64,000 bases of DNA from M30B19 sp041741535 (GTDB lineage Bacteria; Planctomycetota; Planctomycetia; Pirellulales; Pirellulaceae). Below the pieces are notes generated by a model. It had not been told where the DNA came from. It saw only the letters and a program-made list of their open reading frames with translations, and searched no databases. This document shows, piece after piece, positions 1 to 9,159 of the stretch. The translations under genes and the position numbers were made by a program. Positions within the stretch are counted from its first letter, which is position 1, and the number at the start of each line of letters is the position of its first letter. The stretch covers positions 1 through 64,000 of the forward strand of contig JBGSJV010000187.1 in NCBI GenBank assembly GCA_041741535.1, written 5' to 3'.

Positions 1-1
1 A

Positions 2-49
2 AATGCAGAAGAAGCCGTAATCCAAACGCGAGCCATGCCGCGGTTCTAA
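2..49 (+). CDS. Possible C-terminal tail of a truncated upstream gene
   Basis: An open frame enters from the left edge and stops at TAA (47-49), giving a 15-residue tail ending in RAMPRF. It is too short to assign. The dispersed repeat at 61-205 begins 12 bp after the stop, which fits a convergent arrangement with fmt. The frame could equally be chance. Confidence 0.25.
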   Translation, partial: NAEEAVIQTRAMPRF

Positions 50-60
50 TTAACACAAAG

Positions 61-205
61 CCTAGTGCTTTGTCACCATTTAATTTTGGGGTCGGTCTGG
101 TAAAGGGGTCAGGAGTCAAATTCCGGAACGGCCTTTCGGGTGCTACGCACAATTGACTCCTGACCCCTTTACCAGACCCCAAGTTTTGGTTGAGACAAAG
201 CCTAG
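61..205 (+). repeat. Dispersed palindromic (MITE/REP-like) element, copy 1
   Basis: This is an imperfect inverted repeat about 145 bp long. The ends read CCTAGTGCTTTGTC (61-74) and GACAAAGCCTAG (194-205). The inner arms are 91-119 and 152-179 and share the core GGTCAGGAGTC and its complement. A related copy lies in the opposite orientation at 22369-22528. The CTAG at the right end contains the TAG stop of fmt read on the minus strand. No transposase is encoded, so the element must be non-autonomous or a structured RNA/terminator family. The homology between copies is seen directly; the transposon reading is inference. Confidence 0.75.
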
Positions 206-1173
206 AATCGTTGCCCAGGTCTCGGCGAGTAGCCGCGCAGAAATTCGGCGATGTCCATGATCCGTTTTCCAGCGGGTTGCACACGATTCAAGGCCAAGAC
301 TCCGCCCCCCGTCTGTACCCATAGGCTTGACTTATCCGCCCGCACGACGGTTCCCGGAGGAGCCTTGGCGATACTCCCGTCAACGGCGATTTCATCGGCT
401 GGGACGACTTGCGCTTCGAGCACAATCAGACGCAGAGGCTGTTCGGCACCGCGTTGCCATAAGATGAAACTGCCTGGCCACGGTTGAAAGGCGCGGATCT
501 GATTGCGAATTTGCTGGGCTGCTTGTTGCCAATCGATTTGACCTTGCGACTTCGCCAATCGCGGGGCCTTGGACACCAGCGTCGGATCTTGAACGATCCC
601 AAGCGTCGATTCGCCATCCCAATTCGCCAGCATCGTCAATGCTTCACGCACGGCGTCAACTCCCAACCGCGATAGCCGTTGTTCCAGCTCGCCCGCGGTT
701 TCGTCAGGAGCAACGAGCAGGCGACGTTGTACCAAAATGGGGCCACCATCCAAACGTGGTGTCATGTGAATCACGGAAACCCCGGATTCGAGGTCCCCTT
801 GATAAACACACCACTGCACCGGAGCTGCTCCGCGATACTTGGGCAACAACGACCCGTGCAAATTGATTCCACCCCACCGCGCCGTCTCCAGTGCGGCCGG
901 GGCTAAGATTTGACCGTAATCGCAGACGACCAACAAATCAGCGCCGACGGCTTGCAGCGCGTCCACGACGTCAGGCGAGTTGCCGCTCGGAGGATCAAAG
1001 ACGGGAATTGCTCGGGACTGAGCCAACTCCCGCATGGGACTGGGTGGGGGCTGCTTGCCTTTGCTTTGAACCGGAGGGCGAGTCACCAAGAGCGGGATCT
1101 CGTGCCCGTCCGACAACAGAGCTTCAAAGGTGGGAACGGCAAACGGTCCTGTTCCCATCATGATGATCTTCAT
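202..1173 (-). CDS. fmt: Methionyl-tRNA formyltransferase
   Basis: Transfers a formyl group from 10-formyl-tetrahydrofolate to Met-tRNA(fMet) in the cytoplasm, making the initiator tRNA. The product has 323 residues, close to the family norm. The formyltransferase signature HGSLLPKYRG lies at 106-115, with Asn104, His106 and Asp142 matching the known catalytic trio of the family. The smaller C-terminal tRNA-binding domain fills roughly residues 205-323. The ATG overlaps the TGA of the upstream carbonic anhydrase-like gene (ATGA), which suggests translational coupling. The stop codon lies inside the end of the repeat at 61-205. Confidence 0.96.
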   Translation of the reverse strand: MKIIMMGTGPFAVPTFEALLSDGHEIPLLVTRPPVQSKGKQPPPSPMRELAQSRAIPVFDPPSGNSPDVVDALQAVGADLLVVCDYGQILAPAALETARWGGINLHGSLLPKYRGAAPVQWCVYQGDLESGVSVIHMTPRLDGGPILVQRRLLVAPDETAGELEQRLSRLGVDAVREALTMLANWDGESTLGIVQDPTLVSKAPRLAKSQGQIDWQQAAQQIRNQIRAFQPWPGSFILWQRGAEQPLRLIVLEAQVVPADEIAVDGSIAKAPPGTVVRADKSSLWVQTGGGVLALNRVQPAGKRIMDIAEFLRGYSPRPGQRF

Positions 1174-1685
1174 GAGCGCTCCTGTTGCCGGTAGGCCGCT
1201 GCCAATTTGACGTAATGTTGGGCAGCATATTGAATCCGCTCGATATCTGCGGGTGTGACCGCACGGCGCACGACCGCTGGGGTTCCCATCACCACGCTGC
1301 CCGGTGGAATAATCGTGCCCTCCGTGACCAAGCTACCGGCCGCGACCAAGCTACCCGCACCGATGCGAACATGATTGAGTAAGGTGGCCCGCATCCCGAT
1401 CAGACAATCGTCTTCCACCACACAACCATGAACAATCGCCGCGTGTCCGATCGTGACTCTCGCCCCCAAACGGCATTCCACGCCGGCATCGGAATGCAAC
1501 AGTGCCAGATCTTGAACATTGGACTGGGGGCCAATTTCGATCCCCTGAGTATCGCCACGGGCCACAGCGCCAAACCAAATACTGGATTCAGCGGCCATTT
1601 GAACCTGCCCGGTCACCACCGCCTGCCGCGCAATAAACGCCGTCGGGTCGATCAAGTCCGGGCGAAAAACGACTTGAAAATTCAT
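1170..1685 (-). CDS. Gamma-type carbonic anhydrase family protein (left-handed beta-helix)
   Basis: The product has 171 residues of hexapeptide repeats (I/V/L-G-x-x-x-x turns) typical of the YrdA/CaiE/gamma-carbonic anhydrase family, whose trimers bind zinc at subunit interfaces. His64, His81 and His86 occupy the three positions of the zinc ligands, so metal binding is likely. Whether it hydrates CO2 or has another role cannot be read from sequence, since many members show little activity. It lies 41 bp downstream of the lipid-type synthase and overlaps fmt by 4 bp, so the three genes may be co-transcribed. Confidence 0.88.
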   Translation of the reverse strand: MNFQVVFRPDLIDPTAFIARQAVVTGQVQMAAESSIWFGAVARGDTQGIEIGPQSNVQDLALLHSDAGVECRLGARVTIGHAAIVHGCVVEDDCLIGMRATLLNHVRIGAGSLVAAGSLVTEGTIIPPGSVVMGTPAVVRRAVTPADIERIQYAAQHYVKLAAAYRQQERS

Positions 1686-1726
1686 CGGCAGCTAGTCCTG
1701 AAGCCTGAAGCGAGACACCAATTGCC

Positions 1727-4700
1727 TTACGCGATCTGCGCCGCAGGACGAATCGTCTCCGGTGCCACGGCCCGCAACGCCTGGCTCAAGACATCCACGG
1801 TTTGGCGAATTTGGGCCTCCGAATGGGCCGCTGTGATGAAGAACCGCACGCGAGCTCGCGCCTCTTCGACCGCAGGGTACAAGATCGGCTGTGCGTTGAT
1901 ACCAGCATGGAATAGGTATTCCGAGATTTGCAGCGATTTTACCGAGTCCCCAATGATCACGGGAATGATCGGCGAATTGCTACTCATCCCGGTGTCGATC
2001 CCCGCCGCCTTTGCCAAGCGCAGAAACAACTTCGAGTTTTCGATCAGTCGCGTTACTCGTTCCGGTTCCTTCTGCAACTGCCGCAAGGCTCCCAAGGCAG
2101 CCCCCACATTGGCCGGTGGCATACCAGCGGCAAAGACATAGCCCGGCGTCGTGTAGCGCAGGTATTGCACCAAGGACTTGGCGGCGCCGACAAACCCACC
2201 ACAACTTGCAAACGACTTGCTCATTGTGCCCATCCAACATTCGACGTCGCTGCGTTTGACGTCAAACATCTCGGCCACACCGCGTCCTGTCTTGCCTAAC
2301 GTACCGAACGAATGAGCTTCGTCGACGTACATCCAACAGCGATGGCGTTTTTTGACTTCGACAAATTTGGCCAGGTTCGGGTAATCGCCGTCCATGGAGT
2401 ACAGACCTTCGATCACAATGATCACCCGGCGATAATCGGTGCGAATTTCGCCCAAGATCTCATCCAGTTGTTGCCAATTGTTGTGGTCAAAGGCTCGTCG
2501 GCGGGCCCCAGATAGTTCCGCGCCTTGGATCAAACTATTGTGTGCCAAGGCATCGTGTAAGACCAAGTCACCCGCCGAAACCAAGTGCCCAAGAACCGTT
2601 TCGTTGGTCGCGTGTCCACCCGGAAAGGTGATGACATCTTCGACGCCAAAGAAGTCAGCAATTTCGGCTTCCAGTTCTTTGTGAATCGTCTTTTCGCCAC
2701 TGACCAAACGACTGGCCGAAACACTCGTACCAAAACGATCGATCGCCTGTTTGGCCGATTCACTAACCGCCGGATGGCCCGACAACCCCAAGTAGTTGTA
2801 ACTGGCGAAACTGATTAGTTCGCGTCCCTCGATCCGAGTCGTATCGGAGATCACTCCGTCGTGGACACTGAAGAACGGATTGCGAGCCCCCGTCGACAAA
2901 ATCAGGTTTCGAGTCCGCTCGAATCGCAAATACTCGGGCATCTCTTCGACTTTGTAAAACGAAGTCGGCAATTCTTCGCTCGAATGGAACCTGCGGATTT
3001 TTGCCGCCGACTCCGCGGCGGTCGCGACATGCTGGATCGGGTGAGTGCCAATGTGGGTTGTGATCGCCAGTGCAATCTCGCGAATCGTTTCAATCTCTTG
3101 CAAGATTTCGTTGGGGAAATTGCCCCCATAGATTTCTTCCAAGCGACTAGCAATGCTCATTCGCTCCAACGAATCCAGTCCCAAGTCCACCACAATATTC
3201 GTGTCCAAAGCCAAAGCTTTGGCGCGTTCTTTTGCGACTGCTTTGACGGTCTGCATGACCATTTCGACAACTTCGGCATTCACATTGGACGATTCCGCCG
3301 CCGTCGTGCCCGACCCAAGACCCGCCACGTCGGCTCCGGTTTCGATCGTTTCTGCAGGTTGCCACGCACTCCATTGGGCCACTACCAACAGACCGCCTTC
3401 TTCAAAATACTTGCGGCAGGCCGTGCGCTGAATCTTGCCCGAAGAGGTCTTCGGAATCGAACTCGAACGAACCAAGATCACGACATCCGGCGGCAATTCA
3501 TGTTCGGCAGTGACGGCCGAACGCACCGATTGAATCACATCGTTCCAATCGACATCATGCTGCCGTTCCACTTCACAGACCACCGCCAACAGTTCTTTGT
3601 TGTCGCGTTCGAAGGCAAACGCGGCGGCCCCCGCCGGTCGCAAATGCTTGCTACAGCGCTCGACCGTCGTTTCGATGTCTTGTGGATAACGGTTAACACC
3701 GTGGACGATAATCATGTCCTTCAAGCGCCCGCTGATGAACAACTCGCCACGGTAGAAGAACCCGAGATCTCCCGTCCGTAAGAAACGCGTTTGGCTTGGG
3801 TCATCGACCAACGTCGCATGAAAAACTTCGGCGGTCTCTTGGGGCTTTTTCCAATAGCCCTGCCCTACACTGGGGCTGCTGATCCAAATTTCGCCAATTT
3901 GATCCGGTCGCGCCAATGTACAAGTTTCGTGTTCGACAATAATGACCTCTTCGTCACCAACGGTACGTCCGCATCCAACCAACCGACGGGTTGGCACTTC
4001 TTCGCCCGGCTTCGGTTCCCGGACTTGATACTTCTCCAAGTCCGACGCCACAAATTCCACGGTCGTGGGCTCTTTGTTAGGGTCGGCACCCGTCACCAAC
4101 AAAGTGGTCTCCGCCATCCCGTAGCACGGATAATGAGCCTTGTGAGAAAACCCATACGGAGCAAACTTTTTGGAAAACCGTTCCATAACGTCGGCTCGTA
4201 CGGGCTCCGCTCCATTAAACGCCAACTTCAAACAAGAAAGATCCAGCCCCTCGCACATCTCATCCGTGATTCGCTCTACACATAATGAATAAGCAAAGTT
4301 CGGCCCACCCGTAATCCGCGCCCGAAAATTCGATACGGCACGCAACCACCGAATCGGCCGAGTCAACATTGCTACGGGACTCATCAACGTCACCGAGCAA
4401 CCCATGAACAGAGGATTGATGATGCCGCCAATCAAACCCATATCGTGATACAACGGCAACCAACTGATCGCATGATCGTCCGTTGAAACCTGAAAGGCCT
4501 CCGAAATCATCCGGCAATTGGCCATCACGTTGAATTGCGTCAACACCACGCCTTTCGGTGTTCCCGTCGATCCGGATGTATATTGAATGAGCGCAATGTC
4601 GTCCGAGGTCAGACGTGGATGGACCCAATCACTCGCCAACTCACTTGGAACTCCATCCGTCGCCAACCAACTGGCTCGCTGCAGACTTGGCGAATCCGAC

Positions 4701-5116
4701 AACGTCGCGCGGTCGATTCGTTCCAATACATCGTTCGTCGTCAACGCGACAGCGGCCTGAGCATCTCGCGAAATGGCATCGATCCGACCCATGTTGCGAT
4801 TGCGCCGGGGCGGAAATGCAGGCACCGGGACCACACCCGCGTAATGGCAGCCCACAAAACCTTCCACGAAGTCCAATCCCGACTGATAGAGAAGCAACGC
4901 CCGCTGCCCCCGCATATTCATCGATGTCAACTTCGCGGCGACTGCCCGCGCACGTTCGTCCAGCCCGGCATAGGTCAGGCTGATCTCCTTCGTCTCCCCG
5001 TCCTGCAAGAATCGCAAGGCCAGGTCGTTTGCTTTCGCATCTTTCCAGTAACGAAGCCGATCGACAAAGTTCGTTTCCGGCGGAGAAAACGGACGCAGAA
5101 GTTCTGCAAGATTCAC
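1727..5116 (-). CDS. Fatty acyl-AMP ligase / acyl carrier / alpha-oxoamine synthase fusion
   Basis: This is a three-module protein of 1129 residues. Residues 1-580 are an adenylate-forming ligase of the fatty acyl-AMP ligase type, with the P-loop YTSGSTGTPKG at 179-189, RTGD at 447-450 and a C-terminal lysine motif near 560. Residues 610-690 are an acyl carrier domain with the phosphopantetheine Ser649 in GLDSL. Residues 730-1129 are a PLP-dependent alpha-oxoamine synthase (the fold of serine palmitoyltransferase, BioF and Kbl), with DEAHSFG at 932-938 and the PLP lysine Lys967. By family knowledge it should activate a fatty acid, load it on its own carrier and condense it with an amino acid, losing CO2, to give an alpha-amino ketone lipid. 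The amino acid and the final product are unknown. The ACP-oxoamine synthase order resembles PigH-type enzymes. Confidence 0.93.
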   Translation of the reverse strand: MNLAELLRPFSPPETNFVDRLRYWKDAKANDLALRFLQDGETKEISLTYAGLDERARAVAAKLTSMNMRGQRALLLYQSGLDFVEGFVGCHYAGVVPVPAFPPRRNRNMGRIDAISRDAQAAVALTTNDVLERIDRATLSDSPSLQRASWLATDGVPSELASDWVHPRLTSDDIALIQYTSGSTGTPKGVVLTQFNVMANCRMISEAFQVSTDDHAISWLPLYHDMGLIGGIINPLFMGCSVTLMSPVAMLTRPIRWLRAVSNFRARITGGPNFAYSLCVERITDEMCEGLDLSCLKLAFNGAEPVRADVMERFSKKFAPYGFSHKAHYPCYGMAETTLLVTGADPNKEPTTVEFVASDLEKYQVREPKPGEEVPTRRLVGCGRTVGDEEVIIVEHETCTLARPDQIGEIWISSPSVGQGYWKKPQETAEVFHATLVDDPSQTRFLRTGDLGFFYRGELFISGRLKDMIIVHGVNRYPQDIETTVERCSKHLRPAGAAAFAFERDNKELLAVVCEVERQHDVDWNDVIQSVRSAVTAEHELPPDVVILVRSSSIPKTSSGKIQRTACRKYFEEGGLLVVAQWSAWQPAETIETGADVAGLGSGTTAAESSNVNAEVVEMVMQTVKAVAKERAKALALDTNIVVDLGLDSLERMSIASRLEEIYGGNFPNEILQEIETIREIALAITTHIGTHPIQHVATAAESAAKIRRFHSSEELPTSFYKVEEMPEYLRFERTRNLILSTGARNPFFSVHDGVISDTTRIEGRELISFASYNYLGLSGHPAVSESAKQAIDRFGTSVSASRLVSGEKTIHKELEAEIADFFGVEDVITFPGGHATNETVLGHLVSAGDLVLHDALAHNSLIQGAELSGARRRAFDHNNWQQLDEILGEIRTDYRRVIIVIEGLYSMDGDYPNLAKFVEVKKRHRCWMYVDEAHSFGTLGKTGRGVAEMFDVKRSDVECWMGTMSKSFASCGGFVGAAKSLVQYLRYTTPGYVFAAGMPPANVGAALGALRQLQKEPERVTRLIENSKLFLRLAKAAGIDTGMSSNSPIIPVIIGDSVKSLQISEYLFHAGINAQPILYPAVEEARARVRFFITAAHSEAQIRQTVDVLSQALRAVAPETIRPAAQIA

Positions 5117-5296
5117 TGTTCTAGTACCCTTTTATGAGCAGCCCAATTCGGTCCAATCCAAATATCGACTCCTGCCCATCCCCTGAACCAGCCTCAAAAC
5201 GCGGTTTTTGACCATCGGTACCCAATCCCCGAAAATCAAGCCACCACAGCACCGCAAATACCCACAGAAGCATCCCCTGTGCGGCAAAAAGCCGTA

Positions 5297-6055
5297 TCAA
5301 GTTCGCTGAACCTGCGAAACCTGCGGATAATGGGAGAAATAAGCAACCTCCACGTGGGTCCCCGGCTCCGCGCTCCACATCCTTGAAAAGAAAGCATCAA
5401 CCCAGCCAAGGTCCTCAATTTTACCGATTTTGACAAGGCTTTCCAATGGGCTTACGGGTTTCAACAGCACGAGGCGGTGGGCGCCGACCTTTGTTGCTAG
5501 CCACATGGCAAGGCTATCGGAAGTGACCTCCCAGCTTTCCGGTACCTGTCTCTCCTCGGCCACAGCTGCCGCGAGGTCAACAACAATGGGCCGCTCCCTA
5601 CCAATTCCCGCACCAAGCCGTTTGCCAAACTCGAACGTACCATGCCAACCCAACTTCGAGGCAACCACCGCTTCACTGGGTTCTTTTTTCTCAGGGGTCG
5701 GAAACTCCAACAAGGGCCAATCCATCAACCGAGCAACCATCCGAGCCGTGACTTGCATGCCCGCCAAGGCCAATTGATGACTGTCTCGCGGCGAAAACTG
5801 GTGAACCTGATCCCAACGGCGGACTACATCAACCAGGGAGCCACCGCCAACCACCACCAACCAGTGACCGGGCTTCGTATCGAAGCGACGCTCCTGCAAG
5901 TGCTGCCACCAACGGCCCAACTGGTCGACCAAATCGGGCAGCAACAACAGGCTGCCACCCAATTTCATAACTTGGAATGACAATGCCTCGCCGGCATCTC
6001 GATCGCGGCCTTGGACCATCAATTTGCTACCGAAAGATTGCCGCGAACGACCCAA
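5297..6055 (-). CDS. Amino acid kinase-fold protein, MfnE-like (methanopterin pathway kinase)
   Basis: The open frame codes for 252 residues. KLGGSL at 30-35 and VVGGG near 68-72 are the ATP/substrate loops of the amino acid kinase fold. A later SWEVTSDSLAMWLA stretch (about 178-191) recalls MfnE, the kinase acting on aminomethylfuran phosphate in methanofuran/C1-carrier synthesis. Planctomycetes are known to carry such tetrahydromethanopterin-linked genes. The coordinates give the longest frame, which overlaps the upstream membrane-protein gene by 29 bp. Family members usually begin just before the KLGGS loop, so Met29 (codon beginning at 5971) is a likely true start and would remove the overlap. 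No other pathway gene is nearby. Confidence 0.62.
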   Translation of the reverse strand: MGRSRQSFGSKLMVQGRDRDAGEALSFQVMKLGGSLLLLPDLVDQLGRWWQHLQERRFDTKPGHWLVVVGGGSLVDVVRRWDQVHQFSPRDSHQLALAGMQVTARMVARLMDWPLLEFPTPEKKEPSEAVVASKLGWHGTFEFGKRLGAGIGRERPIVVDLAAAVAEERQVPESWEVTSDSLAMWLATKVGAHRLVLLKPVSPLESLVKIGKIEDLGWVDAFFSRMWSAEPGTHVEVAYFSHYPQVSQVQRT

Positions 6056-6632
6056 GTGTTATCCACATAAACAGCGAAATGACAAAGTAGATCGCGTAGA
6101 AAAGCAGGGTAACGAGCGTGGCTTTTCCGAATGAAGTCGGTAAGTACTTCGAGCCAATCGCACACATGAGACAAAAGCTGCCGACAACAATCAACAGAAT
6201 CCCGGCTAAGAAAATCAGGGAGACCATCGCCGGAAGTTTCACGGCCGCAGCCGCCACCATCAACAACAACAAACAGAGCCATAGCCCAAACGCCGAAAGT
6301 GCCGACAAAAACACGATCAGCAATGCCATCGGGTAACTGGGCATCGGCACGTTGTTTTGGGAAGTTCGCCGGACATAGTTCTTCGCGACTGTCTGAGGCG
6401 CCGCATAGGGATTCCCGCCTGGAGCGGCATACCCGCCCGGGGACCACGCTGCTGCCTGTGGCGACCGGGGTGCTGGGCCTGGTTTAGAACCAAGATTCTC
6501 GGCCAAGAGGTTGTACACCAAGCAGGCCAGCATATAGATCCCAGCGCCAATGGCGACCGATATGCCCGCGCTAATCAAAAACATAAATAGCGAAATCAAC
6601 ACCGCAACAATTGCCACACTACCATCTTGCAT
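6027..6632 (-). CDS. Small multi-pass membrane protein of unknown function
   Basis: The product has 201 residues. A hydrophobic segment at about 7-45 may span the membrane once or twice. It is followed by a Pro/Ala/Gly-rich linker (about 50-95), then three or four further hydrophobic stretches between 100 and 200. I do not recognise the family. The layout of an N-terminal anchor, a proline-rich linker and a C-terminal membrane bundle is common among uncharacterised planctomycete proteins. It is probably co-transcribed with the downstream kinase-like gene, since the frames meet or overlap. Confidence 0.7.
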   Translation of the reverse strand: MQDGSVAIVAVLISLFMFLISAGISVAIGAGIYMLACLVYNLLAENLGSKPGPAPRSPQAAAWSPGGYAAPGGNPYAAPQTVAKNYVRRTSQNNVPMPSYPMALLIVFLSALSAFGLWLCLLLLMVAAAAVKLPAMVSLIFLAGILLIVVGSFCLMCAIGSKYLPTSFGKATLVTLLFYAIYFVISLFMWITLGSFAAIFR

Positions 6633-6746
6633 AAATCAAGAGCCCCTCTCGCAACACGTGAATATTATCGTCTGGTTCCAATTTGCTTTGTTCAGGCTTG
6701 TCAAGCGATCGTTTTGCAGGCGGGTTGTTGAATTGGAAACCAGGAA

Positions 6747-7388
6747 TTAGGCGACAGGCTTCCAGACTTCCCACCATTTTCGTTTGGTCCCGTTCCCAGA
6801 AGTTTTCTTTTGATACGGGCGACCCGATGCCGTGATCGATCCTTCAAGCTTGGCGTGGTTGAACAGCGCACCGTTGATGTTCGCCGAGTTCATATCACAA
6901 TAACGCAAATCCGCGAAACTTAGATCCGCTTTCGAGAAATTGACACTAAATAAATTGGCCCGCTGGAACGAGGCATGACGCATTTCGCAGTGAAATTCCG
7001 CCATCGCGCAATCGGTATGATTCAAGTTGGCTCGTTCGAATTGCGCTCCCGTCGCTTTGCAATGCCGCAATTCGGCGCCTTCTAAGCAAGCATCCGTGAA
7101 GTTTGCACCTTCCATATGACAGTCGTTCAAGAGGGCCTTGGTGAAGTCCGCCTCTTGACATTCGGTGCCCAACATCGCCGCACTGGTCAAGTTGGCCCCG
7201 CGAAAACAACTATATTTACAATCGGCAGAAGAAAGATTGCAGTTTCGCATGCTAACGCCAGAAAAATCCAGTCCGCTCAAGTCGGCGCCATGCAAATCGA
7301 TATTGTCGAGAACCAAGTCGCGATGAAATTGAGCATCCGGATCCTGATACAAGACCTTGCCGGTTTCTTTATGCTTGATCGTAATCAT
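6747..7388 (-). CDS. Pentapeptide repeat protein
   Basis: The product has 213 residues. From about residue 25 to 185 it consists of five-residue repeats of the A(D/N)LxX kind, for example GADLS, GANLT, GANFT, RANLN and KADLS. These fold as a right-handed quadrilateral beta-helix. Family members range from DNA-gyrase-protecting mimics to structural proteins, and nothing here singles out one role. The C-terminus is short, basic and Trp-containing. A clear AGGAG ribosome binding site lies eight bases before the ATG. No signal peptide is seen, so it is probably cytoplasmic. Confidence 0.88.
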   Translation of the reverse strand: MITIKHKETGKVLYQDPDAQFHRDLVLDNIDLHGADLSGLDFSGVSMRNCNLSSADCKYSCFRGANLTSAAMLGTECQEADFTKALLNDCHMEGANFTDACLEGAELRHCKATGAQFERANLNHTDCAMAEFHCEMRHASFQRANLFSVNFSKADLSFADLRYCDMNSANINGALFNHAKLEGSITASGRPYQKKTSGNGTKRKWWEVWKPVA

Positions 7389-8033
7389 CGCTCACTCCTG
7401 TCAAGGTCGCCCTTGGCAAATCAATCTCACCCTTGGAGAATCAATTCATGTCACTCCTGACAATTCCTTGGATCTTAAGGAAAGGACGAATCCGGCGCGA
7501 ACCCCGCTCTATCTTCTACTCTAACCATCGTGTTTCCTTACACGCCGTCTTCGAAAAACTCAGACCCATTGTAACTAGAACTTGTTACAAAATTAATGGA
7601 AAACGCCAGCATTCTCCCGTTTTCTAGCTCATGTCGCCCCATAAACCCCGACATATCGTCACTTCTCGAATTTACGAGATTTCGGCAATCCCCGATTTGA
7701 CGGTTTCTCTTACGGGCACGGCCTGCGGGAACTGCCAACGGTTCAGTCGGTCATTGGGTTCGTCTTGGATCACTCGAGCCAACGCTGGTTCGCGGAGCAA
7801 ACCAGAACCATTCCGGCCCAGGACCGCAGATTGCCGTTGGAACTAAAACCATCATCCATTCGCAGGGATTCGAAAATTCTTGGGGGAATTGACGATCGCG
7901 GCAACGATCACGGGCCGCCGCCATATACCGCACGATTTCGTGCGTTACAATTGCCCACTTGGGGAGCGGTCGACCGCTGCCGTTGTGGCAATGGTTTCTC
8001 TGGTTTCACGTCCTGGCATTGGGATCTCGCAGT
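7389..8033. other. Intergenic region between divergent genes
   Basis: This 645 bp stretch separates the minus-strand pentapeptide gene from the plus-strand TRAP receptor and must hold both promoters. I see no convincing gene. TCACTCCTG occurs twice (near 7391 and 7449), each followed by a CCTTGG-containing stretch, a small local duplication. The only structured part is the palindrome at 7786-7804. Confidence 0.5.
7786..7804. repeat. Short palindromic repeat, degenerate copy
   Basis: TGGTTCGCGGAGCAAACCA is an 8-bp stem with one mismatch and a GGA loop. It differs by one base from the second hairpin of the pair at 19365-19383, so it belongs to a dispersed family of small palindromes. Confidence 0.6.
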
Positions 8034-9071
8034 ATGACAACGTTGAAGGTCGTTCGGTTCAGTTTCGCCGAAAGTTTGTTGCCCTGGGCTGCGGGTTTGT
8101 TGGCCTGTGTTTCCTTGATGTCCGGTGGCTGTGGGGACTCGGGGGGTGACGGTACTGCACCGACGGGCAAGCGCCAGTTCATCAGCATCGGAACCGCCCC
8201 CGCGGGAGCGGCGTTTAATCCCGTTGGTAGTGCGATCTGCGAAGTAATCAACGAAAACCGTGGCGAATTGAATTGGACTGCCAACGCCGAGGCCACGGGC
8301 GGGTCGATGGAGAACATTCGGCTATTGAGTCAGGACAAATTGCAGTTCGCGATGTCGAACGCTTCAATTACTTACTTCGCGGTGCGTGGCACGGAAGGTT
8401 GGGAAGAAAAGCACGACGTTCAATCGGTGATCTCTTTGTTCCCCAACATTACCATGTTCGTCACGCTCGCGAATTCGGATATCCAGAACATTGCCGACCT
8501 GAAGGGGAAGCGGGTCTACATCGGCCCGGAAGGGGCGGGGTTCGAGTATTTCATCAAACCCATTCTGGAAGCGCATGGCTTGAAACTGACTGATTTGGAC
8601 GTCCGTTACGGCTCACAGCAAGAAGCTACGGAAATGTTGAGTGATGGGACGGTCGTCGCGGCGATGCTCGGTGGAGGGGTGCCCAACCCGGCAATCACAC
8701 AGTTAGCTCAAGGCAATGCGATTCGCTTCCTGCCCTACGAGGAAAACGCGAAACAAAAATTGTTGGAACAGTATCCGTTTTACTCGACTGCAACCGTCCC
8801 TGCCGGTACATACAAAGGCCTGGATGTGGAGTTCGCGGGCCTCAGTGTCGGTTGGGCTCACTTGATCGTTCATCAATCGCAAGATGAGGAAACTGTTTAC
8901 CAGTTCACGAAATTACTGTGGGAGAATCGCGAGAAGATCGCGACTCGCAATCGCGCGGCAGCTGGCATCAAGCCAGAAACAGCGGCTCGAAACACAGGGG
9001 TTCCCTATCATCCCGGTGCCGAAAAGTACTTTCGTGAGATCGGGATCTGGCCAGAGGCCGCGACGAAATAG
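8034..9071 (+). CDS. TAXI family TRAP transporter solute-binding receptor (lipoprotein)
   Basis: Extracytoplasmic substrate receptor that delivers an organic acid or similar solute to the TRAP permease encoded next. It has 345 residues. The N-terminus is a lipoprotein-type signal with SGGC at 30-33, so Cys33 is the likely lipid anchor. The mature part carries the TAXI hallmarks, including the ATGGSMENIRLL segment at 87-98. I chose the ATG at 8034 because it begins this signal sequence directly; a longer frame from 7959 would put 25 unlikely residues in front. The permease begins about 90 bp downstream. The substrate cannot be told from sequence. Confidence 0.9.
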   Translation: MTTLKVVRFSFAESLLPWAAGLLACVSLMSGGCGDSGGDGTAPTGKRQFISIGTAPAGAAFNPVGSAICEVINENRGELNWTANAEATGGSMENIRLLSQDKLQFAMSNASITYFAVRGTEGWEEKHDVQSVISLFPNITMFVTLANSDIQNIADLKGKRVYIGPEGAGFEYFIKPILEAHGLKLTDLDVRYGSQQEATEMLSDGTVVAAMLGGGVPNPAITQLAQGNAIRFLPYEENAKQKLLEQYPFYSTATVPAGTYKGLDVEFAGLSVGWAHLIVHQSQDEETVYQFTKLLWENREKIATRNRAAAGIKPETAARNTGVPYHPGAEKYFREIGIWPEAATK

Positions 9072-9159
9072 GCCCCTCGATCCTTGGCGCTACTTCGGAA
9101 CGATGGCTCTCGTTCGGATGCTTCGACGATGAGTTGCGTATTTGTCTGCGGATTCCTCA

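Noticed and set aside
1428..2141. 237-codon open frame on the plus strand
   Set aside because: Runs across the 3' ends of two well-supported minus-strand genes and has no recognisable domain.
2861..3781. 306-codon open frame on the plus strand
   Set aside because: Antisense to the acyl-AMP ligase fusion, whose domains are unmistakable; composition is not protein-like.
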